A DNA stretch of 64,000 nucleotides. It comes from Oscillibacter sp. MSJ-31 (GTDB lineage: Bacteria > Bacillota > Clostridia > Oscillospirales > Oscillospiraceae). The position numbers and the translations under genes were made by a program. The DNA lies in NCBI RefSeq assembly GCF_018918025.1, contig NZ_JAHLPT010000003.1, positions 62,001 through 126,000 on the forward strand. Reading direction: 5' to 3'. Each line of letters starts with the position of its first letter. Within the stretch, counting starts at the first letter, position 1. Of the stretch, positions 56,409 through 64,000 are shown in pieces. The notes beneath the pieces were generated by a model that ran no database searches, was not told the DNA's origin, and saw only the letters and a list, made by a program, of their open reading frames with translations.

Positions 56409-58411
56409 CACTCGAATCCAATGTCGTGAGATTTCTGCTTCGCAGGAGCTTTCTTCTCTGACTGGAACTTGGCAGCAGCCTTGAGCTGGTCCCGGATGGA
56501 CGGCTTTTCCTGCTTCGTTTCCTGAGCTTTCTCGCGTCCGATGTATTCCAGCGTCGGCATCAGCTCCCGATAGCAGCCCTGTGTCTTCCTTGCGGCGTGA
56601 CGGCGATGGATTTTGAACATCGGCTCACCGTTTCGGGTGACGGTGTTGCCCTCGATTTTCACCTTGTACTGCGCCATCGTGCGGAAGGACTGCTCGGACG
56701 AGCGGTAGGTTGACCTCATGCCGTCGTTATGGTAGGCGATTTGCCCCTTGAGCGTGTCCATGACGGCATCCTTGATCTTCTTTTCCTCCGGCGTCAGGCG
56801 GTGCTTTGCGGGTTCAACAGGAGCTTGTACAACCTCAGATGCTGTCTGCTTCTGAAATTCTACGGTGAACAAATCAAGAAGTCCGGGGTTGACCTTATCC
56901 ACGATGAAGTCCGTGCGGTTTTCGGCGCAAACCTCCACCTTTTTCGCCCATTCCTTTACGGAAGTCGTAATCCGTCCGTCATGGGATTTCTGCTGGACAG
57001 TGTTTGCCAGCACATAAGCAATCCTTTCGGAAGAGAACTTCTCCATGACTCCTTGAACGGCAGCTTGCGCATTCAACCGATTATCGCCGTAGTTCTCATT
57101 GATCGTTGTTTCAATCGAATCACGGCAAGCAATATTGGCAAGGAGAGATGCCCGATATACGTCCATCTCACCGGCTTCGTAGGCGTAGTTTGCCATTTCG
57201 TGATAGATTGGTACTTCGATGTAGGATGGTGTGATCTCAATGGCTTTTGCCGCTTTTTCTTGAAACTCCCCATAATCCAGTATGGTAATCTCATCATCCA
57301 GAACGCCTAACTCTGTGCAAAGAGACTTCATAACGGAATGTGCCGTGGTGTCCTCGTCTGGAACAAAGCCGCCATCTTTGAGCTTCATACTGCTGTCATA
57401 GAGTGAGTAGTCAAAGCCGCCGTCCGTAGCATGGACTTCGATATAGCCACGTTCTCCGATGCTTACGGCAATTTCGCCTGCCTGCTCTACCGCTTGTTCT
57501 CTGGATGCCACCAACTCTTTGAGCTTGGCGTCAATGCTCTCGATCATCTCAGCCGCCGTCTTGCGGATGGTGTCCAGAGAGCTTTTCAACTCCTTGGTTT
57601 CCTTGCCGGATGACCAACCAGCGATGTACCCGAAGGAGTAGTCCGAGGTTTCAATGCCGTACCGCTGGCAGACGGTGTAGGCAACGCTTTCTGCCTCAAC
57701 CTCCTTGGTGTGCCTGTCTTTTCTATCTTCGGGAGCTGTCTTTGCGTCAGGATCAATAGCATGGAGCTTTGCGTGAGCAATCTCATGGATCAGCGTTTTG
57801 ATTGTCTGCATCTCGCTCATGCCTTCATCAATGGCAATACGCTTATCGACCTGATGGTAATATCCATGTGCGCCGCCTTCGATTTTCTCAAGCTCGACAG
57901 ACACGGGAGAAACTTCCTTGAGGACGCGCCAAAAGTCTTCGTATCGTTCGACTTTACCGGTGAGCTGATCCACCATGATGTCTGGAAGCTCCTTGCCGTC
58001 CGTCTGAGATACATCGAATACGCTCACCACCTTAAAAGCGGGACGCATGATTTCCACAGTCTCCGTTACGGGCTTACCGTCCGCATCCAGTACCGGCTTC
58101 TGTGTAGCGGGGTCAATCTTCTCGCGTTCTTCCTGTGCTTTATAGGGTGCGGGTGCAAGAATCTTGATGCCCTTTTCGCCCTTCATGACCTGACGGTCAA
58201 AATTTCGCTGCCATGAGGTATATCCAGCAACATAGGTTGCATCCGGCTTCTGCATGGCAATGAGCAACGTATTGTTGAAGGAATAGCTGTAAAACTTGGA
58301 CATTGTGCGGAGATATTCCTTGAAACGCTCAGATTCAAACAATTCCTTGATACCCTGTTCCAGCTTGTCCGTAATCTCGCGGACTTGCTGGGCATTTCTG
58401 TTTTCAGCCAT
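56408..58411 (-). CDS. ArdC-like antirestriction protein with zincin motif
   Basis: 667-aa protein. The N-terminus (residues about 1-135: FYSYSFNNTLLIAMQKPDAT) is an ArdC-type single-strand DNA-binding domain. It is followed by a metallopeptidase-like domain with HEIAH (His209-Glu210, His213) and a downstream EVEAESVAY glutamate. A later region (about 395-500) resembles DUF3849, and the C-terminus is basic and probably disordered. ArdC-type proteins protect entering single-stranded plasmid DNA; protease activity is possible but unproven. Confidence 0.78.
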   Translation of the reverse strand: MAENRNAQQVREITDKLEQGIKELFESERFKEYLRTMSKFYSYSFNNTLLIAMQKPDATYVAGYTSWQRNFDRQVMKGEKGIKILAPAPYKAQEEREKIDPATQKPVLDADGKPVTETVEIMRPAFKVVSVFDVSQTDGKELPDIMVDQLTGKVERYEDFWRVLKEVSPVSVELEKIEGGAHGYYHQVDKRIAIDEGMSEMQTIKTLIHEIAHAKLHAIDPDAKTAPEDRKDRHTKEVEAESVAYTVCQRYGIETSDYSFGYIAGWSSGKETKELKSSLDTIRKTAAEMIESIDAKLKELVASREQAVEQAGEIAVSIGERGYIEVHATDGGFDYSLYDSSMKLKDGGFVPDEDTTAHSVMKSLCTELGVLDDEITILDYGEFQEKAAKAIEITPSYIEVPIYHEMANYAYEAGEMDVYRASLLANIACRDSIETTINENYGDNRLNAQAAVQGVMEKFSSERIAYVLANTVQQKSHDGRITTSVKEWAKKVEVCAENRTDFIVDKVNPGLLDLFTVEFQKQTASEVVQAPVEPAKHRLTPEEKKIKDAVMDTLKGQIAYHNDGMRSTYRSSEQSFRTMAQYKVKIEGNTVTRNGEPMFKIHRRHAARKTQGCYRELMPTLEYIGREKAQETKQEKPSIRDQLKAAAKFQSEKKAPAKQKSHDIGFE

Positions 58412-58422
58412 TTACGACCTCC

Positions 58423-59184
58423 TTATCCTTGATTTTGGTTAGAAGAAAGCCCCGGCTGAGGTTTGCTCATCAAACGAGCTTTGATCTCAGACGGGGTTTC
58501 TTTTCGTGTCAACCGGCGATGGAAGACATTTTCTTCATGTTCCCATTCAATGAGCCGGTCAAACATTTCCGGGTGATGAGTAATCATGTGGCGCAATTCG
58601 GCATCGCTGGCATTGGGGCAGAACCAGCATCCGTTTCTCCGGCAGTGTGTGTAGATCGGTGACAAAAGACCGCTTTCCTCGCAGAGTGTTCGGGCTTCTG
58701 CTTCCGTCACTCCGTACTTACCGAGAAGACTGACCTTGTGAATCCCATCCAGACGGGCAAGGCGCTTTTGTTCATCGGATGCAATGCCGACATAGCTCAC
58801 CGTGTCAGGAGACAGCGCGGCATTGTACTTGCGGATCGGGGGTACTTTGCAGTCACGGTTGACTGCGCACATTCCCGGCCAGACAAAGCCGCGCTTTTTC
58901 CCTTCGTTGGGTCCGCGGGTGATAATGTGATGGAACACATCATCATAGGTCTTGTCGGCGCGTAGGATGGTGAACTTGATGCCAAGCTCCTTTTCACAAA
59001 AAGGCTTGAGGCGGTCATAGATGAAGTCCCGGTGTTCCGGGACTTCACCACTTGTTGTTTCATCGAACATGACCTCACTGAACACGGCTTCATCAAGCGG
59101 TTCATTGTGCTGTGCAGCCAGCAGAAGGGTTGCCACACTATCCTTGCCTCCGCTACAAGAGGCAACATATTTCGGGCGGCTCAT
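58423..59184 (-). CDS. PAPS-reductase-family PP-loop ATPase
   Basis: 253-aa protein with the PP-loop ASCSGGKDSVATLLLA near the N-terminus and a C-terminal Cys cluster CRRNGCWFCPNA. The family includes PAPS reductases, sulfurtransferases and DndC of DNA phosphorothioation. In ICEs of this type its job is unknown. Lack of other sulfate-assimilation or dnd genes nearby argues against both simple roles. Overlaps topB by 4 bp, so it is part of the same operon. Confidence 0.8.
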   Translation of the reverse strand: MSRPKYVASCSGGKDSVATLLLAAQHNEPLDEAVFSEVMFDETTSGEVPEHRDFIYDRLKPFCEKELGIKFTILRADKTYDDVFHHIITRGPNEGKKRGFVWPGMCAVNRDCKVPPIRKYNAALSPDTVSYVGIASDEQKRLARLDGIHKVSLLGKYGVTEAEARTLCEESGLLSPIYTHCRRNGCWFCPNASDAELRHMITHHPEMFDRLIEWEHEENVFHRRLTRKETPSEIKARLMSKPQPGLSSNQNQG

Positions 59185-61250
59185 CGGTCAAACTCCATCT
59201 TGAAGCTGACATACTTGCCGCCGGTATCATCCAGCCGGATGACAGCATCGTAGAGCTGCGGCTTTTTTGGCGTATAAAGTCCGGTTACTCTGCACCACCC
59301 CTTATCCAGCAGCTCTTTTGCGATCTTCTTTGTCAGCTTCTTTTTCTTGGAAGAGAAGAACTTGTTGTCTTCCCACAGGCAGAAGTTGCATTCCTTACTG
59401 GAACAATAGAAGTTGCCCTTGCCCACATAGACCGGAGAACCGCAGCGGGGACACTTACCGATTTCCTCCCTGCCCGTTCCGAAACGTTGAGCCTCGGCGT
59501 CGGACAGGAAGGGGTAGGCTTTCACAAGTTCCCCGGTCATCTGGACGATGCCGCTCAAAAAGGTGTCTGCATCCGCATTGCCGCGCTCAATCTGCATGAG
59601 CGTGTTTTCCCATTCCGCTGTCATGGTGGGAGAGGTGATCTGCTCCGGCAGAACGCAGACGAGATTGCATCCGTCTTTTGTCGGGACAATGGACTTGCCC
59701 TTGCGCTCCGCGAAACCGGACTTCACCAGCTTCTCAATCACACCGGCACGGGTGGCAGGAGTTCCGAGTCCCTTCTTCTCGGTATCATCGTCGAACTCCG
59801 CGTTTCCGGCAGTCTCCATAGCCGACAGGAGAGTATCTTCTGTAAAGGCTTTGGGAGGGCTTGTGAAGTGTTCCGTCACGCTGGCAGATACAGACTGGAT
59901 TATGTCGTTTTCTTTGAAGCTGGGAATGGCTTTCTCAGCATCAACCGCTTCCTTGTCTTTGAGGGAGTTCTTGAAACGCTGCTCAATGGCTTTCCAGCCG
60001 TCCTGCACGATGGTTTTGCCCTTCGTTTTGAACTCATAGCCCTCGCAGGAGAGCGTCGCGGAGGTTTCATTGAAGATGTGCTTTTCTCCAACTGCACACA
60101 GAAGACGCATCCCGACAAGATTGAGAATCTTCTGCTCAGACAGCGGGAGTGTGGAAATATCCTGCTTTTCGAGCTGGACAGTGGGAAGAATGGCGTGGTG
60201 GTCTGTGACCTTGGCGCTGTCCGTAATACGGGCAATGTCCGGCGTAGCCGATACTCCGTCAAAGAGCGGAAGCTGGCGGCAGACAATAGAGATCACCTGA
60301 CGGGCAGTAGCCTCCATGTCATCGGTGATGAACTGACTGTCCGTGCGCGGATAGGTCAGGAGCTTCTTTTCGTAGAGTGTCTGAACGAGATCAAGCGTCT
60401 GCTGGGCGGTGAAGCCGTAATAGCGGTTTGCCTCCCTCTGCAAGGTGGTCAGGTCATAAAGCCTCGGCGGATTGACCGTCTTAGTTTCCTTTTTGAGAGA
60501 AGAAACGACGGCTTGCTTTTTATCGCAAGCCGCCGCAATTTCTTTTGCCTCGTCTTCGTTTTTGATCTTTTCCAGATCGGCGGTCAGCCCGTCCTTGCCG
60601 ATGTGGACATTGAAATACTTCTCTTTCTGAAAGGTGGAGATTTTGCCGTCCCGTTCTACCAGCATTGCAAGGGTCGGCGTCTGCACTCGTCCGACCACCA
60701 GCTTTTTGTGATAGAGCGTGGAGAACAGCCGCGTACCATTGATGCCGACAATCCAGTCTGCCTTGGAGCGGCTGAGCGCCGCTTCATAAAGGCGGTCAAA
60801 CTCACTGCTGTCACGAAGATGATTGAAGCCGTCCCGAATGGCGGAGTCCTCCAAAGAGCTGATCCACAGGCGCTTGAAGGGTTTCGTGCATCCGGCTTTG
60901 TTGTACACCAGCCGAAAGATCAGCTCCCCCTCACGTCCGGCGTCGGTCGCACAGACAAGCTCGGTGACGCGCTTGTCCTTCATGAGAGAGGACAGCACCT
61001 TGAACTGCTGTGCCTTGTCCTTTGTGACCTCGAACATCCAGTTATCCGGGACGATGGGCAGATCGTCGTACCGCCACTTGCCGTAGCGTTCATCATAAGA
61101 GCTGGCGTCCGCCAGCTCCACCAAATGTCCGAAACACCACGAGACGATGTAGTTCCCGCCCTCCATGTAACCGTCCTTTCTGGACGCTGCGCCCAGTACC
61201 TTTGCAATGGACTGGGCAACGCTGGGTTTTTCAGCAATAACTAAAATCAT
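59181..61250 (-). CDS. topB: DNA topoisomerase III
   Basis: Type IA topoisomerase carried by the element, probably resolving transfer intermediates. The 689-aa protein has TOPRIM (MILVIAEKPSVAQSIAKVLG and ATDAGREGELIFR), the active-site Tyr300 in LLTYPRTDSQF, and a C-terminal zinc finger CPRCGSPVYVGKGNFYC. Overlaps DUF4366 upstream (4 bp) and the PAPS-reductase gene downstream. Confidence 0.95.
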   Translation of the reverse strand: MILVIAEKPSVAQSIAKVLGAASRKDGYMEGGNYIVSWCFGHLVELADASSYDERYGKWRYDDLPIVPDNWMFEVTKDKAQQFKVLSSLMKDKRVTELVCATDAGREGELIFRLVYNKAGCTKPFKRLWISSLEDSAIRDGFNHLRDSSEFDRLYEAALSRSKADWIVGINGTRLFSTLYHKKLVVGRVQTPTLAMLVERDGKISTFQKEKYFNVHIGKDGLTADLEKIKNEDEAKEIAAACDKKQAVVSSLKKETKTVNPPRLYDLTTLQREANRYYGFTAQQTLDLVQTLYEKKLLTYPRTDSQFITDDMEATARQVISIVCRQLPLFDGVSATPDIARITDSAKVTDHHAILPTVQLEKQDISTLPLSEQKILNLVGMRLLCAVGEKHIFNETSATLSCEGYEFKTKGKTIVQDGWKAIEQRFKNSLKDKEAVDAEKAIPSFKENDIIQSVSASVTEHFTSPPKAFTEDTLLSAMETAGNAEFDDDTEKKGLGTPATRAGVIEKLVKSGFAERKGKSIVPTKDGCNLVCVLPEQITSPTMTAEWENTLMQIERGNADADTFLSGIVQMTGELVKAYPFLSDAEAQRFGTGREEIGKCPRCGSPVYVGKGNFYCSSKECNFCLWEDNKFFSSKKKKLTKKIAKELLDKGWCRVTGLYTPKKPQLYDAVIRLDDTGGKYVSFKMEFDR

Positions 61251-62011
61251 TCTTCATCACCGTCCGTTTCCTCGTCCTCCGTAATCTGCGGCTCTTCATC
61301 CTCATTGATGTACGGCTCTTCCTCATAGCCTTCATCGTCAAAGAAATCCAGATCCTCATCCTGCTGCTTCTTGCCGCGAACAAACCTGATGTAGTAGTAT
61401 GCCGCACCGCCGATACCGACCACCGCAACAATGCCGATCACCATGCCGGTATTGCTGCTCTTTTTGGGCTGCTCAACCTCAGAGGGATCAGGCTCCGTAG
61501 AGGGGGCTTCCGTCTCCGCCGCCTTGCCGGTGCATTCACTCGGGTTGTTCTTGCAGACAGGGCAGGAAGTGTTGACTTTACCGGCTTCGCACTTATCGGC
61601 GCAGGTACAGACAACGGCAGGAATATCCTCTTCATCCAGCAGATCGGTCAGGTCACGCTCATCCACGAGATTGAGAAAATAGGTCTTATACTGTTCCTCA
61701 TCCTCATTGACCGGCGCATCGTAGTCAATGACAATGTAGAAGGTGTTGCCACTTTTCGTCTGAATAGTGATAAACTGCTTGTTTGTTGCCTTGTCATAGA
61801 GCAAATCACGGGTATAGGCGTTGCCCTCATCATCAATCGGTTCACCCTGCTTCGGCTTTTCCGGTGTAGGAGTGTCCTCCGGCTGAGATGCCTCAGTGAC
61901 AGGAAGATTCTGCTCGGTGTCATCCGCGTAGGCAAACGCCGTCACGGAGAAGCAGGACAGAACCGCGATGCAGACCGCAAACATGGTCAAAAAACGAATA
62001 CGCTTAGTCAT
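61247..62011 (-). CDS. DUF4366 exported membrane-anchored protein
   Basis: 254-aa protein with signal peptide (MTKRIRFLTMFAVCIAVLSC...FAYA). A DUF4366-type extracellular domain follows (residues about 50-140, ending FLNLVDERDLTDLL), then a Cys-containing region CTCADKCEAGKVNTSCPVC and a transmembrane helix (GMVIGIVAVVGIGGAAYYYI). The tail is very acidic and cytoplasmic. Conserved next to topB and CD1107 in Tn1549-like elements, thus likely part of the transfer apparatus. Overlaps topB and DUF4315. Confidence 0.88.
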   Translation of the reverse strand: MTKRIRFLTMFAVCIAVLSCFSVTAFAYADDTEQNLPVTEASQPEDTPTPEKPKQGEPIDDEGNAYTRDLLYDKATNKQFITIQTKSGNTFYIVIDYDAPVNEDEEQYKTYFLNLVDERDLTDLLDEEDIPAVVCTCADKCEAGKVNTSCPVCKNNPSECTGKAAETEAPSTEPDPSEVEQPKKSSNTGMVIGIVAVVGIGGAAYYYIRFVRGKKQQDEDLDFFDDEGYEEEPYINEDEEPQITEDEETDGDEE

Positions 62012-62252
62012 TCTCAGATACCTCCTGTTCGATAGATGCTGCCGGACGGGACGGCTTGCCGCCCTTCATGTCAGAGAGGAAGGACATGATCTGATCCTTG
62101 TCCATGCACAGAGCGCGGATGGTGTTGACAATTTCAAGGTTTTCCATCTCTGTCTTCTTGTCGTAAAGCGCCTTGAGCTGGGCTTCCAGCTCAGATTTTT
62201 TCTTTTCTGCCTTCTCAATGTCAGAGAGGACTTTCTGATACTTGGGATTCAT
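62004..62252 (-). CDS. DUF4315 small coiled-coil protein
   Basis: 82-aa protein MNPKYQKVLSDIEKAEKKKS, followed by ELEAQLKALYDKKTEMEN, a heptad-like coiled coil. Small conserved companion of CD1107-type genes; overlaps DUF4366 by 8 bp. Function unknown. Confidence 0.85.
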   Translation of the reverse strand: MNPKYQKVLSDIEKAEKKKSELEAQLKALYDKKTEMENLEIVNTIRALCMDKDQIMSFLSDMKGGKPSRPAASIEQEVSEND

Positions 62253-62267
62253 ATAAAACCTCCACTT

Positions 62268-64000
62268 TCAATAGTTCGGTCTTCCAAAGGCGTAAAAATG
62301 CTGCTGCCAGTAGGAAGAATTGATTGACGTGTACTGAATGGGATCGCCGCAGTGCAGCATGACTCCATCCCCAACATAGATGCCAACGTGGGAGACACCG
62401 GGCGTGTCGTATGTTCCGACAAAGAAGATGAGATCGCCGGGTTTTGCATTTGCCTTGGAGACAGGCGTACAGACGTTGTAAAGTCCCTGCGCACCGAGTC
62501 GCCCGGTATTGACAAGTCCGCTGTTTGTGAAAACGTAGCTCACAAAGCCGGAGCAGTCAAAAGATGTGTCGGGATTGGAGCCGCCCCACACATAGGGATA
62601 GCCGATGTACTTTTCAGCCTCTTCGATCAGCGTTGCAAACTTCTCGTCGTTCAGGTATTCCGGGTTGACATCGTAGTCGGCGGGGGGATTTGTGATGTAC
62701 TTGTCCACATAATCGGAATTGGGAAACAGATCCTCTCGGTTGCCAAGTCCCGACATATAGGTTGCGTACAAGGATAGCTCATCCTGAGACATGATGTAGA
62801 CCGGAACATGGGAAAGATTGAAGTTTTCCAGCGTCACATAGCAGATGTAATAATCATAGGGAACACGGTAGGTTTCCGTATGGGTGTTGCCGTCTGAATC
62901 CGTCCATGTGTCGGTTTCTGTCCGGTATCGGGTTTCGACGATGACCTCTTCGGTAAGGATATACTGTTTGTCAAACAGCATTTGAAGCGTCCCCTGTACC
63001 TCGTCCAGCGTGAACTCGCCCTCGTGAAGAGCAGAGAGAATGGAGATCAGCACATAGGGATCATGCTCAATGTCATCCAGATCGAAGTGATATTCGTCAT
63101 AGTCATGTGTGCTTTCATAGGTGTCGAGATAGCGTTGCAATTCCTGTTCCATCCGGCAATACTGTTCTTCTGCACCGAGCATCGCGTCATCCTCGCTGAG
63201 ATAGGAGGAAGCAATGATGCCGGCACCTGTCTGCGTGAAAATCGAGCTGCATGAACTGATACCGGCAGCAAGAAATACGAGAATACCAAGTCCAACGCCG
63301 ATCCAGAGAAACGCCTTTTTGTTCTTCTCAAAGAACTCCTTGAGTTTATCAGCCGCCTTTTCACCGGCTTTCTTTCCGGTGCTTTTTGTTGCTGTCCCGG
63401 CTGTCTGAGAACCGGCTTTTCGGGCGGCAGCGTACTCCTTCTTGATGTTCTGCTTCTGATAATGCCTGTTCATGTTCTGCCTGTGCAGCTCAGGATGCTC
63501 CTGCTGATTTTTCTCATATTGGAGCTTGGCGTCTGCGGTTTCCGCCTTATGTTCCAGCTTGGACACCTTCTCATAGGGCTTATTGACGCTGTTTTCACGG
63601 TGATGACTGTAATGACGGATTGCCGTCTCAGCGACGATCTCCGTCTTGTGCGCTCCCTCAACAGCGGCGTTATCCTGCTCAACCTCATGAAGCTTACCGT
63701 GAACGACGGAGCCGAGTGAGTCCCCGATCTTACGGACGGTTTTCTCCGTTTCAAAGGAAAGCTTGCTCTGCTGCTTGGGCTTTTTCAGCTCATCCTCAAA
63801 ATGCAGGCGCGTCTTGCCCTTACCGGATGCCTCGTCAAAAACGCGCTCCTTTTTGAGTACCTTGTGTGTGGGCAGCTTCTCGCGGGCAGCATCCAGCCGC
63901 TCGTGTGCCTTTTGGGATTTGCGCTCAAGACGATGCATTTTCGGAGAGGATGCAGAAATATCCGGGATCGGGGCTTCCGCAGCCGTTTCAGCCGCTTGGG
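62268..64000 (-). CDS. CD1107-family NlpC/P60 cell-wall hydrolase, 5' end outside window
   Basis: 577 visible codons, open to the right edge. A long basic/acidic cytoplasmic region is followed by one transmembrane helix (AFLWIGVGLGILVFLAAGI) and an extracellular region. The C-terminal NlpC/P60 peptidase domain has catalytic Cys in TSFDCSGFVSYVF and His in GVSHVGIYVGDG. It is the VirB1/CwlT-like enzyme that opens peptidoglycan for the conjugation channel. An ATG at 63936-63938 lies in phase, but coding clearly continues upstream (QAAETAAEAPIPDISASSPK). Confidence 0.92.
   Translation of the reverse strand, partial: QAAETAAEAPIPDISASSPKMHRLERKSQKAHERLDAAREKLPTHKVLKKERVFDEASGKGKTRLHFEDELKKPKQQSKLSFETEKTVRKIGDSLGSVVHGKLHEVEQDNAAVEGAHKTEIVAETAIRHYSHHRENSVNKPYEKVSKLEHKAETADAKLQYEKNQQEHPELHRQNMNRHYQKQNIKKEYAAARKAGSQTAGTATKSTGKKAGEKAADKLKEFFEKNKKAFLWIGVGLGILVFLAAGISSCSSIFTQTGAGIIASSYLSEDDAMLGAEEQYCRMEQELQRYLDTYESTHDYDEYHFDLDDIEHDPYVLISILSALHEGEFTLDEVQGTLQMLFDKQYILTEEVIVETRYRTETDTWTDSDGNTHTETYRVPYDYYICYVTLENFNLSHVPVYIMSQDELSLYATYMSGLGNREDLFPNSDYVDKYITNPPADYDVNPEYLNDEKFATLIEEAEKYIGYPYVWGGSNPDTSFDCSGFVSYVFTNSGLVNTGRLGAQGLYNVCTPVSKANAKPGDLIFFVGTYDTPGVSHVGIYVGDGVMLHCGDPIQYTSINSSYWQQHFYAFGRPNY

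Larger units (their letters stand above)
49211..64000. mobile_element. Integrative conjugative element, Tn1549/CD1107-like, left part
   Basis: From the tRNA-Ser 3' end the window contains tyrosine integrase, excisionase remnant, restriction-modification cargo, antirestriction genes, a TnpW-family gene, topB, DUF4366, DUF4315 and a CD1107-type NlpC/P60 gene. This is the accessory and transfer order of Tn1549-like elements. Base composition drops relative to the GC-rich chromosome, and the restriction-modification part is the most AT-rich. The right end, relaxase, coupling protein and VirB4 are outside the window. Confidence 0.9.

Noticed and set aside
49257-64000. CRISPR array or cas genes in the mobile element
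   Set aside because: No regularly spaced identical repeats with unique spacers were seen anywhere in the window, and no Cas-like protein.

Overview
The window is a GC-rich, spore-forming Firmicutes chromosome, most likely Clostridia of the Oscillospiraceae/Ruminococcaceae type. The evidence is the gene order dnaA-dnaN-S4 protein-recF-remB-gyrB-gyrA, sporulation genes (gpr, spoIIP), a T-box on a single-chain glycyl-tRNA synthetase, a tetrahydrofolate (THF) riboswitch, and a Tn1549/CD1107-type conjugative element. Genus is inferred only from gene content and composition. The replication origin lies at about 17.3-17.5 kb. Genes to its left (dnaA to gyrA) run on the minus strand and genes to its right (rpmH-rnpA-yidD-yidC-jag) on the plus strand, so both arms are co-oriented with replication.

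Layout. 0-9.9 kb: partial nadE, gpr, rpsT, a GH3 lipoprotein, a membrane protein, an alanyl-tRNA editing protein, T-box plus glyS, rnhA, an AT-rich islet with an XRE regulator, and three small SHOCT-type proteins. 10-18.9 kb: gyrA/gyrB/remB/recF/S4/dnaN/oriC/dnaA. 19-22 kb: the rpmH to jag operon. 22-34.5 kb: DNA repair and housekeeping, namely xth, then radC-uvrB-EamA-ybaK behind a LexA-like box, uvrA, recD2, comF and mreB. 34.6-45.4 kb: a histidine and one-carbon block with fchA, fhs, a DapF-fold racemase, hutH, an NhaC antiporter, a YerC regulator, an ECF folate S component under a THF riboswitch, and glyA. 45.4-48.6 kb: spoIIP, rpsF-ssb-rpsR and five tRNA genes (Gly, Arg, His, Gln, Lys). 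48.7-49.2 kb: tRNA-Ser(CGA) preceded by two degenerate 5'-half copies spaced about 180 bp apart. 49.2-64 kb: the integrative conjugative element, which runs off the right edge.

How genes work together. HutH, FchA and Fhs are three steps of a route from histidine to formate and ATP through formimino-, methenyl- and formyl-THF. GlyA and the THF-sensing folate transporter feed the same cofactor pool, and the DapF-like enzyme may supply L-histidine from D-histidine. The mobile element carries an integrase at the tRNA-Ser end, a truncated excisionase, and a restriction-modification cargo made of a C5 methyltransferase, an XRE controller with clear operators, and only the C-terminal part of an NgoFVII-type endonuclease. 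Next come antirestriction proteins, a TnpW-family protein, a PAPS-reductase-family protein, topoisomerase III, DUF4366, DUF4315 and a CD1107-type NlpC/P60 cell-wall hydrolase. No relaxase, coupling protein or VirB4 is inside the window, so they should lie to the right if the element is complete. The chromosome is visibly GC-rich, the element is closer to balanced, and the restriction-modification segment is the most AT-rich.
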